A DNA stretch of 64,000 nucleotides from Paractinoplanes tereljensis (lineage in GTDB: Bacteria; Actinomycetota; Actinomycetes; Mycobacteriales; Micromonosporaceae), in contig NZ_BOMY01000022.1 in the NCBI RefSeq assembly GCF_016862435.1, forward strand, positions 186,001-250,000, given 5' to 3'. The notes under the pieces were generated by a model. The model ran no database searches, was not told the DNA's origin, and was given only the letters and a program-made list of their open reading frames with translations. Below, in pieces: positions 1 to 7,696 of the stretch. Position 1 is the first letter of the stretch, and every line of letters starts with the position of its first letter. The translations under genes were made by a program, and so were the position numbers.

Positions 1-75
1 CGTCCTCGGCGACTAGTACTACGGCCATGGCACCAGCATGCGCCGCGTCTACTACAAGATGTGGGGGTTTGCGGG

Positions 76-858
76 TTATACCTTGACCGCCACGCCCGCG
101 ATGAGCGAGTGCCGGGCCACCTCGCCCGCCTCGTCCGCGCCGGGGCCGGCCCGCCAGTCCACGGCCGGCACCACGCCCGGTTCGAGCAGCGTCCAACCGC
201 CGAAGAACGCCCGGAACTCGTCGCGTTCGCGCAGCATCATCGGCGAGGTGGTGTGGTTGTAGAGGCGCAGCACCTGCTGGGCGTGCGGCGGTTCGTCGGC
301 CTGGCGGCAGGCGTGCGACAGCGCCAGCCAGCTGCCCGGCGCGAGCGCCTCCCGGTAGCGCTCGAGAGCCAGCCCGAGCCGCTCGGTGTCCGGGATGAAG
401 TGCGCGACGGCGACGGCGAGCAGGCACACCGGCCGGCCGAGGTCGAGCGTGGCGCGCACCTCGACGGCATCGAGCACCGCGTCCGCGTCGGTGAGGTCGG
501 CGTGCAGCACGGCCGCGCAGTCGCCGGCCCGCCGGGTGTGCGCCACCGCGACCGGGTCGATGTCGACGGCGACGATCTTCGCGGCCGGCCGGATGGCCTT
601 GACCGTGGACGGCACGTCTCCCGGGGCCGGGATGCCGGCGCCCAGATCGAGGAACTGGTCCAGGCCGGTGGCAGCGGCCGCGGTGACCACCCGGTTCAGG
701 AAGGCGCGGCCGGCCCGCAGCACGGCCGGCAGTTCCGGCATGGCCGCCAGCGCCACCCCGGCGGCCTCCCGATCGGCCGCGAAGTTGTGGCGTCCGCCCA
801 GGTAGTAGTCGTAGACCCGGGCCCCGCTCGGCCGTTGCGGGTCCACCTCGACATCCAT
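76..858 (-). CDS. SAM-dependent methyltransferase, DUF574 family
   Basis: The 260-residue product begins with the DPxRPSGARVYDYYLGGRHNF pattern that is characteristic of the actinomycete DUF574 (PF04672) methyltransferase-like family. A glycine-rich motif I (FLDLGAGIP, about residues 69-77) and an acidic VDIDP strand near residue 98 form the SAM site. The family is abundant in actinomycetes and its substrates are mostly unknown, so no substrate is assigned. The ATG start has no strong ribosome site. The length is normal and the gene looks intact. Bases 1-75, downstream of it, are too short to assign. Confidence 0.9.
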   Translation of the reverse strand: MDVEVDPQRPSGARVYDYYLGGRHNFAADREAAGVALAAMPELPAVLRAGRAFLNRVVTAAAATGLDQFLDLGAGIPAPGDVPSTVKAIRPAAKIVAVDIDPVAVAHTRRAGDCAAVLHADLTDADAVLDAVEVRATLDLGRPVCLLAVAVAHFIPDTERLGLALERYREALAPGSWLALSHACRQADEPPHAQQVLRLYNHTTSPMMLRERDEFRAFFGGWTLLEPGVVPAVDWRAGPGADEAGEVARHSLIAGVAVKV

Positions 859-920
859 GGAGGGGAGCGTAGGGAAACCGCATCCTCGGCGCTGGTCGAA
901 TGGTTAAGGTAGGTCCGGTA

Positions 921-2759
921 ATGGGGGAAACGTACGGTATTTCGGGACCTCAGCTGGACGAACTGCTGCGGGCGATGGTCCGTACCGCCCATGACGCGAT
1001 CTTCGCGGTCGGCCGTGATTTCACCGTCCTGTTCTGGAACCCGGCCGCCGAGGCCCTCTTCGGCTACCGCGCCGACGAGATCGTCGGGCACAGCGTCGAC
1101 GTCCTCGTCCCACCCGACCGGCAGGCCGACCAGCGCGAGATGCTGCTGCTGATGGAGTCGGGCGCCCGGCTCGAACGGTTCCGCACCCGTCGCCGGCACC
1201 GCGACGGGAGCTGGCTGCAGGTCACCCTGACCATGTCGCCGCTCTGCGACCGCGAGGACTACATCGGCTACACCGTGATCGCCCGGGCGGTCAGCGCCCG
1301 GGAACGCCACGAGTCCAGCTTCCAGGCGCTGGTGGAGGCCGCGCCGGACGCGTTCGTCGGGGTCGGCGACGACGGCCGGGTGGTGCTGGCCAACACCCAG
1401 GCCGAGACGCTCTTCGGCCTGACCCGGCACGGCCTGATCGGCAAGGAGATCGACAAGCTGCTGGCGCCGCCGCTGGGGGCCGAGGGTGACGCGCACGCCA
1501 ACCGGGCCGACGGCAGCACGGTTCCGATCGAGGTGTCGTTGAGCGTCCTGCCCACCGACGACGGCCGGATCCGCTGCGCGGTGATCCGGGATATCACCGA
1601 ACGGGTACGCGCCAACGAGCGCGTCCAGCAGTTGCAGGCCGAGGCGCAACTGCAACGGGTCCAGCGCCTCGAGGGCCTCGGCCAGCTGGCCGGCGGGGTC
1701 GCCCACGACTTCAACAACCTGATCGCGGTGATCAGCAACTACGCCATGTTCATCGCCGAGGCCGCCGCCGACCACGGGCTCGACGAGATCGCCGGGGACG
1801 CCGCCCAGATCGTCAAGGCGGCCCAGCGCGGCGCCGACCTGACCCATCAGCTGCTGGCCTTCGCCCGGCGCGAGGTGGTGCGGCCCCGGCCGCTCAGCCT
1901 CAACGACGTGGTCATCGACATCGAGGCGATGCTGCGCCGCTCGATCGGCGAGCACATCCTGCTCGACCTGAACCTGGACGCCGGCCTCCCGACCATCACC
2001 GCCGACCCCGGCCAGCTCGACCAGGTGCTGGTCAACCTGGCGGTGAACGCCCGGGACGCGATGCCGCGCGGCGGCACCATCACGATCGAGACCGACGACC
2101 TCGTGGCCGACCCCGGCCACTTCGTGCGGCTGAGGTTCAGCGACACCGGGACCGGCATGCCGCCCGAGGTGATCGAGCGGGCGTTCGAGCCGTTCTACAC
2201 CACCAAGCCGGCGGGCAAGGGCACCGGACTGGGCCTGGCCACCGTCTACGGCATCATCACCGCGGCCGGCGGCGACCTGAGCATCTCCTCCAAGGCCGGG
2301 CTGGGCACCACGTTCACCATCCTGATGCCCACCACCGACGCCGAGCCGGCCGCCCCGGCCGAGCCCGAGGCCGCGCCGGTCGACTACCGCCGCGGCACCA
2401 TCCTGGCCGTCGAGGACGAGCCGGCCCTGCGCGACGTGCTGCAGCGGATCCTGGCCGGCGCCGGGCACGAGGTGCTGATCGCCGCGGACGGCCCGGCCGC
2501 GCTGGCCCTGGCGACCGGGCATCCGGGCCGGATCGACGTACTGCTCACCGACGTGGTGATGCCGCACATGCTCGGCAAGGACCTGGCCGAACGCTTCCTG
2601 GCCGCGTGCCCCGGCGCCGGCGTGCTGTTCATGTCCGGCTACGCCCGGCCCGCGCTCGCCTCGCAGGGCACCCTCGACCCGGACGTACCGCTGGTCGAGA
2701 AGCCGTTCTCCAAGAACCAGCTGCTCGCCGCGGTACAGCAATGCCTCGACCGGCCGTAA
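921..2759 (+). CDS. Hybrid sensor histidine kinase/response regulator with two PAS domains
   Basis: The product is cytosolic, with no membrane segment, and has about 612 residues. The order is PAS (about 15-125), PAS (about 130-230), a HisKA domain with the H-box GQLAGGVAHDFNN (His about 262), an HATPase domain with DTGTGMP and GKGTGLGLATVYG boxes, and a C-terminal receiver with phospho-acceptor Asp about 544 (LLTDVVMP). It probably senses a cytosolic ligand and passes phosphate internally to its own receiver. I chose the ATG at 921 because AAGG lies about 11 bases upstream. The in-frame ATG at 900 has no ribosome site and would add only seven residues. Confidence 0.93.
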   Translation: MGETYGISGPQLDELLRAMVRTAHDAIFAVGRDFTVLFWNPAAEALFGYRADEIVGHSVDVLVPPDRQADQREMLLLMESGARLERFRTRRRHRDGSWLQVTLTMSPLCDREDYIGYTVIARAVSARERHESSFQALVEAAPDAFVGVGDDGRVVLANTQAETLFGLTRHGLIGKEIDKLLAPPLGAEGDAHANRADGSTVPIEVSLSVLPTDDGRIRCAVIRDITERVRANERVQQLQAEAQLQRVQRLEGLGQLAGGVAHDFNNLIAVISNYAMFIAEAAADHGLDEIAGDAAQIVKAAQRGADLTHQLLAFARREVVRPRPLSLNDVVIDIEAMLRRSIGEHILLDLNLDAGLPTITADPGQLDQVLVNLAVNARDAMPRGGTITIETDDLVADPGHFVRLRFSDTGTGMPPEVIERAFEPFYTTKPAGKGTGLGLATVYGIITAAGGDLSISSKAGLGTTFTILMPTTDAEPAAPAEPEAAPVDYRRGTILAVEDEPALRDVLQRILAGAGHEVLIAADGPAALALATGHPGRIDVLLTDVVMPHMLGKDLAERFLAACPGAGVLFMSGYARPALASQGTLDPDVPLVEKPFSKNQLLAAVQQCLDRP

Positions 2760-2770
2760 CATTTCCGACC

Positions 2771-3415
2771 ATGACGGTGATCGGGTTCCTGCACACCGCC
2801 GACGTGCACGTGCCGGTCTTCCACGACCTGCGGGCCGAGCTGGCCCCGGGCTGGGCCGACCTGCACGTCGTCGATCCCAGCCTGCTGGCCGACGCTCAGG
2901 CCGCGGGCGTCACCGCCGAACTGGCTGCCCGGGTCGACGCCCGGCTGCACGAGCTGGCCGACCGCGGCGCCGACCTGATCGTCTGCACCTGTTCCTCGCT
3001 CGGCGAGTACGCCGAGACCCGGACGGCCGACCTGGGCGTTCCGGTGCTGCGGGTGGACCGGCCGATGGCCGAGGCGGCGGTCGCGGCGGGCTCGCGCATC
3101 GCGGTTCTGGCCACCGTCGATTCGACGCTGGCGCCGACGGCGGCGCTGCTGCGCGCGGCCGCCGAACGGGCCGGGCGGGTGGTCACCCTGATCGAGACGC
3201 CGGTGCCCGGCGCGTGGTCACTCTTCGAAAAAGGCGACCTGCACGGGTACGCCGTGCAGGTCGCCGATCAAGCGCGGGTGGTCGCTCCGCGGGCCGACGT
3301 GATCGTGCTGGCGCAGGCCAGCCTCTCCCCCGCCGCCGCGATGCTCGCCGATCTGCCGATCCCGGTGCTCACCAGCCCGCGAACCGCGGTTGCCCGGGCC
3401 ATCGCGACCTTGTAG
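2771..3415 (+). CDS. Aspartate/glutamate racemase-family protein
   Basis: This 214-residue protein follows the hybrid kinase after 11 bases and is probably co-transcribed with it. It resembles the Asp/Glu/hydantoin racemase superfamily: a first catalytic cysteine lies in the segment IVCTCSSLGEYAE, and the second half has the duplicated fold pattern (RIAVLATVDSTLAPT). The usual second catalytic cysteine is not evident; the equivalent strand reads VIVLAQASLSP. It may therefore be a decarboxylase-like or non-racemising member. The substrate is unknown. The ATG at 2771 is the first start after the preceding stop codon. Confidence 0.75.
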   Translation: MTVIGFLHTADVHVPVFHDLRAELAPGWADLHVVDPSLLADAQAAGVTAELAARVDARLHELADRGADLIVCTCSSLGEYAETRTADLGVPVLRVDRPMAEAAVAAGSRIAVLATVDSTLAPTAALLRAAAERAGRVVTLIETPVPGAWSLFEKGDLHGYAVQVADQARVVAPRADVIVLAQASLSPAAAMLADLPIPVLTSPRTAVARAIATL

Positions 3416-3430
3416 AGGTCCCTACGGAGC

Positions 3431-4186
3431 TCAGCGCTCGGCGAGCTCTTCCTCGAGTTCGCCCTCGTGCTCGTCCTCGGCCGGCTGGCGCTGGGCCGGA
3501 ACCGGCTCCTCGCCGTCGTCGGCACCGTGCCGCGGGGCGGCCGACACCGGCGCCTCGGCCTGCTCCGGGAGCTCGGCGTTGACCTGGGGCTGGTCGACCC
3601 AGAGGGCGCGCAGCTGGCCCTGCATGAAGGTGGTGAGCCGCTGGCGGTACTCCCGGTCGAAGTGCTCGAGCGCCTCGATCTGCTGCTGCAGCGCCTCACG
3701 CTTGGTGCCGAGGCTGCCGACCACGTCGTCGTACCGCTGGCGGGCCTGCAGGTTGAGGTGGTCGGCGTTGGCCTGGGCGTCCTCGTTGATCTGCTCGGCG
3801 CCGGAGCGGGCGTCGGCGACGATCTTCTCGGCCGAGCGGCGGGCTTCCTCGGTGCGCGCGTGCGAGTCGCGGGCGATCTGCTCGGCGGCGGCGCGGGCGT
3901 CGGTGAGGATCTTCTCGGCCTCACGGCGGACGTTGTGCGCGTGCGCCTGGGCGTCACGGGCGATCTGCTCGGCGGCGGCCAGCGCGTCCGTACGGATCTT
4001 GTCGGCCTGGTGGTGAGCGCGGGCGACATGTTCCTCGGCGGTGCGCTGCGCCAGCGTCAGAACCTGCAGGGCCTGGTTGGGGTGAGCCTGCGGGGGCGCG
4101 ACAACCGCCTGCTCCGAGGTCTGACCTTCCGCGGACGTCCCATTCAGCAGCACTTTTACTCGATCCTTCATGCGGTTGTCGGACAA
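3431..4186 (-). CDS. DivIVA/FilP-like coiled-coil protein
   Basis: The 251-residue product is almost wholly coiled coil from about 40 to 190. It is built from repeated segments such as AAEQIARDAQAHA, AAEQIARDSHART and GAEQINEDAQANA, each followed by a basic-acidic stretch. A short FMQGQLRALW segment and an acidic, low-complexity tail follow. Such proteins in actinomycetes act in polar growth and cytoskeleton assembly (DivIVA, Scy and FilP relatives), which is the likely role here. The start is TTG at 4186, with GGAGG seven bases upstream; the next ATG is five codons later and has no ribosome site. It lies tail-to-tail with the racemase-family gene. Confidence 0.75.
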   Translation of the reverse strand: MSDNRMKDRVKVLLNGTSAEGQTSEQAVVAPPQAHPNQALQVLTLAQRTAEEHVARAHHQADKIRTDALAAAEQIARDAQAHAHNVRREAEKILTDARAAAEQIARDSHARTEEARRSAEKIVADARSGAEQINEDAQANADHLNLQARQRYDDVVGSLGTKREALQQQIEALEHFDREYRQRLTTFMQGQLRALWVDQPQVNAELPEQAEAPVSAAPRHGADDGEEPVPAQRQPAEDEHEGELEEELAER

Positions 4187-4438
4187 GGAAGACCTCCGTA
4201 CGTACGAGCCGATCCACGAGGCCTAATCGCACGGGCACTGGCTTGATTCGGCCGGGATGCTACCAACTTGAGAAGGCGTTCCGCGAGACTGAACGGATCG
4301 TGATAAGGCTTTTACCGAAAATGCTGGTGGCGCCGTGTTTCCGGTTCGAATGCATGGTCCGAATCGGCAGCCGGCGTCACCCGTCTGTCGTAGTCGGAAC
4401 GGCGGTGCGGCGCAAGGGCCGGGCGCCACTACCCTGAG

Positions 4439-5950
4439 ATGGTGGCAGACGACGCCGTGACCTCCGCCATACGCGAGGTGCTCTCCGTTATTCCGGCGGG
4501 CTGTTCCTGGCTGCGCCCGGTGAAAAATCCCACCGGCGAGGTCGTCGACTTCGAGGTGGCGGCGGCCAGCGGCAGCGGTCACGACATCTACCGCCGCGGC
4601 ACCGGCCGGGTCCACTCCCGGCTCAGCGAGCTCTATCCCGGCATCGTCGACGGCCCGCTGTGGCGGCTCTACTTCGAGGTGCTGAGCACCGGCGAGCCGG
4701 CCCGGATGGATGAGTTCCGCTACGAGCAGGAGCAGGCCGGTTTCACGCCGCGCTCGGTCTTCGACGTCAGCGTGCATCCGGTGCTCGGCGGCCTGCTCGT
4801 CTGGTGGCAGCGCCTCGACGAGGACCGCCGCCGGATCGAGCGCACCGAGCAGCTGGGCAACCTGGGCTGGGCGGAGTACGACCTGGTCACCGGGGAGAGT
4901 CAGTGGTCGCCCGGGGTCTACCGGATCTTCGAGCGGGACCACGCGCTCGGCCCGATGAGCCGCGCCGAGCAGGCCGCCGCCATCCAGGTCGACGACCGCG
5001 GCCTGGGCGAGGCAGCCTGGCAGACGATGGAGGTCGGCGGCGTCTCCGACGTGACCGTCCGGTTCCGGGTCGGCGCGACGGTCAAGGACCTGCGCATCCT
5101 GTCCGACGTGCTGAGCGACGCGGCCGGCACCCCCATCAAGATCCACGCGGTGGTGCAGGACGTGACGGCGCGCGAGCAGTCCCGCGGCGCCATCGAGCGG
5201 CTGAGTGACCAGCTGCGCAGCCGCGAGCTGACCGCGCTGGCCGAGCACCGCCTGGCCGCCCGGTTGCAGCACATGATCCAGCCGGTGCCGGAGGCGCCGT
5301 TCCCACTGCCCGGCCTGCAGGTGATGGTCGGTTACCTGCCGGCCGAGCGGGCGATCCGGGTGGGCGGCGACTGGTACCACGCCCAGGAGCTGGGCGACGG
5401 CCGCGCCGTGCTGGCCGTCGGCGACGTGGCCGGGCACGGGCTCGCGGCCGCGAACAGCATGGCCCACCTGCGGTTCGCCCTGATCGCGTGGCTGGCCATC
5501 GGCATCGACGAGCCGGCCACGCTGATGCGCCACCTGAACAGCCTGTGCACCCGCCTGCGGGTGACCGGCACCGCGGTGATCGCCGTCTACGACCCGGCGA
5601 ACCGCGGCCTGACCTGGGCCCGGGCCGGTCATGCCGCGCCGCTGCTGGCCCGGGGCGGCGTCACCATGCCGCTGGAGATGCCGGCCGGCCTGCTGCTGGG
5701 CGCCGATGACGACTCCACCTACCAGGTGCTGACGCCGTGCCTGTCGGCCGGTGACCTGCTGCTTCTTTACACCGACGGGCTTGTCGAACGGCGCGCCTTG
5801 GGCGTGCCGGCGCTACTGCCCGAGGTGATGGGCATCCTGGGTGCGGCCTCCACCGACCACGGCGACCAGGCCCTGCCGGCCCTGGCCGCCCGCCTGAACC
5901 GGCCCAGCCCCGACGACGACACCTGCACGGTGGCCGTCCGCGTGCTCTAG
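4439..5950 (+). CDS. PAS-containing SpoIIE/PP2C-type serine phosphatase
   Basis: The 503-residue protein has one or two PAS-like regions in its first 250 residues, a short coiled linker, and a C-terminal SpoIIE/RsbU phosphatase domain (about 275-503). That domain shows VGGDWYHAQ, AVGDVAGHGLAAA and LLLYTDGLVERR, which carry the metal-binding aspartates. The first motif has His where many relatives have Asp (GGDWYD). In this family the phosphatase dephosphorylates a STAS anti-anti-sigma factor. The STAS and kinase genes lie just downstream on the opposite strand, so the three probably form one partner-switching circuit. The 252 bases before it show no clear promoter to me. Confidence 0.9.
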   Translation: MVADDAVTSAIREVLSVIPAGCSWLRPVKNPTGEVVDFEVAAASGSGHDIYRRGTGRVHSRLSELYPGIVDGPLWRLYFEVLSTGEPARMDEFRYEQEQAGFTPRSVFDVSVHPVLGGLLVWWQRLDEDRRRIERTEQLGNLGWAEYDLVTGESQWSPGVYRIFERDHALGPMSRAEQAAAIQVDDRGLGEAAWQTMEVGGVSDVTVRFRVGATVKDLRILSDVLSDAAGTPIKIHAVVQDVTAREQSRGAIERLSDQLRSRELTALAEHRLAARLQHMIQPVPEAPFPLPGLQVMVGYLPAERAIRVGGDWYHAQELGDGRAVLAVGDVAGHGLAAANSMAHLRFALIAWLAIGIDEPATLMRHLNSLCTRLRVTGTAVIAVYDPANRGLTWARAGHAAPLLARGGVTMPLEMPAGLLLGADDDSTYQVLTPCLSAGDLLLLYTDGLVERRALGVPALLPEVMGILGAASTDHGDQALPALAARLNRPSPDDDTCTVAVRVL

Positions 5951-5976
5951 TTTCGCGTGCTCTGGTTTCGCGTGCT

Positions 5977-6381
5977 TCAGAGCAGCATGGTCAGGCAGAT
6001 CGCGGTGCCCTCGGGGCTGCTGGAGATGCCCACCTCGTCGCAGATGCGCTCGACGATGGCCAGGCCTCGGCCGCGCGGCTGGTCGGCGGCCGGCATGGCC
6101 CGGCCGAACGACGGCGGCGCGCCCTGGTCGACGATCTCGCAGAGCACCCGGTCGGGCTCGGCCCAGATCAGCACCCGGCCGCCACCGCCGGTGTGCTGCA
6201 GGGTGTTGGTGGCCAGCTCGCTGACCGCGACGATGAGCAGATCGCCGCGCAGCCGGGGCAGGCCGAGCGCGGCCGACTCGAGGCGCACGAACTCGCGCAC
6301 CGCCGCCAGGTCGCCCGGCTCGAAATAGGCCTTCTCGGCCGGGCGGGTCGCGGCGGCCGGCGGGTCGGCGGGTGTCGTCAT
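5977..6381 (-). CDS. Anti-sigma factor, RsbW-like serine kinase
   Basis: This 134-residue protein is a HATPase_c_2 domain. It has the N-box ELATNTLQHTGGGG, a D-box at CEIVDQGAPP and a G-box PRGRGLAIVERI. Such kinases bind and hold a sigma factor and phosphorylate the STAS partner. Its ATG overlaps the STAS stop codon by four bases (ATGA), so the two are translationally coupled with the STAS gene first. No sigma factor gene lies next to it, so its target must be encoded elsewhere. Confidence 0.92.
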   Translation of the reverse strand: MTTPADPPAAATRPAEKAYFEPGDLAAVREFVRLESAALGLPRLRGDLLIVAVSELATNTLQHTGGGGRVLIWAEPDRVLCEIVDQGAPPSFGRAMPAADQPRGRGLAIVERICDEVGISSSPEGTAICLTMLL

Positions 6382-6710
6382 GAGGTCTGGCCGCCCGTCT
6401 GCCCGTTGCGGCTCAACAGGCCGCCGACGCCGGTCAGGTCGAGCACAGCCGCCACCGAACCGGTCGGGTTCTCGACGAACAGCCGGCCACCGCGGGCGAC
6501 CGCGGCCCGGTGCGCGGCGACCAGGCCGTGCAGGCCACTGGAATCGAGGAAATCCACCGCGGTCAGGTCGACGACGACGGTGTCGCAGCGGTCCACCGCG
6601 GCCAGCAACGCCTCGCTCAGCTGGTCACGCACCGCCAGATCGCAAGCGCCCACCAGCGCGACCCGGACATGCTCGGGCCCGTCGGAAACCGTCGCCGCGA
6701 ATTCAGCCAT
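6378..6710 (-). CDS. STAS-domain anti-sigma factor antagonist (RsbV-like)
   Basis: The 110-residue protein is a single STAS domain. The conserved segment VVVDLTAVDFLDSSGL holds the serine that the partner kinase would phosphorylate. It is the first gene of a two-gene operon with the RsbW-like kinase, and the SpoIIE phosphatase faces it. In the dephosphorylated form it would bind the kinase and free the sigma factor. Confidence 0.93.
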   Translation of the reverse strand: MAEFAATVSDGPEHVRVALVGACDLAVRDQLSEALLAAVDRCDTVVVDLTAVDFLDSSGLHGLVAAHRAAVARGGRLFVENPTGSVAAVLDLTGVGGLLSRNGQTGGQTS

Positions 6711-6832
6711 CGGCCGTAGCTCCCCCTCGTCTGGCAGACCGCCGCCATCATGTCACCCGCCGACGCCCGGTTCCAACGGGTTCCAACCGCCGAGCGACGC
6801 CCCTGCGCACCCTTTCAAATAGTTCGGGCACT

Positions 6833-6860
6833 TTGACAGCCTAAGGGTGCTTAGTATCGT
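6833..6860 (+). promoter_or_regulatory. Putative sigma-70-type promoter of the LamG gene
   Basis: A perfect -35 box TTGACA (6833-6838) is followed after 16 bases by TATCGT (6855-6860), which matches four of six -10 positions including the key first, second and sixth. It lies 33 bases before the start codon of the secreted LamG protein. The surrounding DNA is locally AT-richer than the coding background. Confidence 0.55.
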
Positions 6861-6892
6861 TATGTCTGATCAACACTGACGGGGGACGAGCC

Positions 6893-7612
6893 ATGAGAAA
6901 ACGACGTCTATGGATCGTCGCGCTGGCCGCGACGCTCGCCGCCGCCCCCGTCGGCGGCACTCCCGCGCGGGCTGACGGCGGCCTGGTGGCCTACTGGGCG
7001 ATGAACGAGGAGCCCGGTTCCCGCTACATGTACGACAGCAGCGGCAACGGCCTGCACGGCAACATCGGCACCGAGGTGGTGACCGGCCGCAGCTACGGCG
7101 ACGGCCTCGGTTACGGCTTCGGCCGCCTCCAGCCGGACACCCCGCCGACCCACCCCCAGCACCTGGTGGGGGTGGCCGACTACGCGGCGCTGGACCCGGA
7201 CGACCGCGATTACTCGGTCTCGCTGCGGATCCGGACCATCTACCAGTTCGGCAACGTCGTACAGAAGGGACAGGCGACCGCCGCCGGCGGCAGCTTCAAG
7301 ATTCAGATCCCGAGCGGCAAGGTGCAGTGCTGGTTCCGCGGCTCGGCCGGGCAGGTCCTGGTCACCGGCCCGAAGCCGATCAACGACGGCAACTGGCACA
7401 CGGTCACCTGCACCCGCTACGGCTCCGGTGTGGCCCTGGCCATCGACGGCGTCATGGCCGCCAGCAAGGCCGGCCCCACCGGCATGATCTCCAACGCGTG
7501 GCCACTGTCGATCGGCGGCAAGCCGAGCTGTGACCAGGTCTCGGTCGGCTGCGACTACTTCGCCGGCGACCTCGACTGGGTGCGCATCGACGCGGCCGGC
7601 CACGACTGGTAG
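6893..7612 (+). CDS. Secreted LamG/concanavalin-like domain protein
   Basis: The 239-residue product starts with a Sec signal peptide (basic MRKRRLW, hydrophobic core, cleavage likely after ARA near residue 27). The rest is one LamG/Concanavalin-A-like jelly-roll domain: LVAYWAMNE, YDSSGNGLHG, YSVSLRIRT, QIPSGKVQCWFRG, NDGNWHTVTCTRYG, and a final GDLDWVRI strand. Such domains usually bind carbohydrate or matrix. There is no catalytic domain. Cysteine pairs near the C-terminus may form disulfides. A GGGGGA ribosome site precedes the ATG. Confidence 0.87.
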   Translation: MRKRRLWIVALAATLAAAPVGGTPARADGGLVAYWAMNEEPGSRYMYDSSGNGLHGNIGTEVVTGRSYGDGLGYGFGRLQPDTPPTHPQHLVGVADYAALDPDDRDYSVSLRIRTIYQFGNVVQKGQATAAGGSFKIQIPSGKVQCWFRGSAGQVLVTGPKPINDGNWHTVTCTRYGSGVALAIDGVMAASKAGPTGMISNAWPLSIGGKPSCDQVSVGCDYFAGDLDWVRIDAAGHDW

Positions 7613-7660
7613 CGCTTACGACACGCTCCGATAGTTCGAGCAAAGGCTTTCCCTCCGAGG

Positions 7661-7690
7661 TTGACACTCGGGGATGAACCGAGCGAATGT
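7661..7690 (+). promoter_or_regulatory. Putative promoter giving a leaderless mRNA for the Ser/Thr kinase
   Basis: TTGACA at 7661-7666 is followed after 18 bases by GAATGT (7685-7690), which keeps the A2 and T6 of a -10 box. Transcription would begin about six bases on, at or next to the ATG at 7697. There is no Shine-Dalgarno sequence before that ATG, which fits leaderless translation, common in actinobacteria. The TTG of the -35 box is itself an in-frame start candidate, but I prefer its promoter role. Confidence 0.45.
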
Positions 7691-7696
7691 TCGACG

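Noticed and set aside
1..75. The 3' end of a plus-strand gene at the window edge
   Set aside because: Frame two reads GTC CTC GGC GAC TAG, but twelve bases of possible coding sequence cannot support a call.
696..2762. A 688-codon open frame on the minus strand opposite the hybrid kinase
   Set aside because: It is a GC-bias shadow. It has no recognisable domain, no ribosome site and an abnormal composition rich in Gly, Gln, Arg and Val, while the plus strand has clear PAS, kinase and receiver motifs.
4223..5632. A 469-codon minus-strand frame opposite the SpoIIE phosphatase
   Set aside because: It has no domain pattern, and its composition is that of an antisense GC-rich frame.
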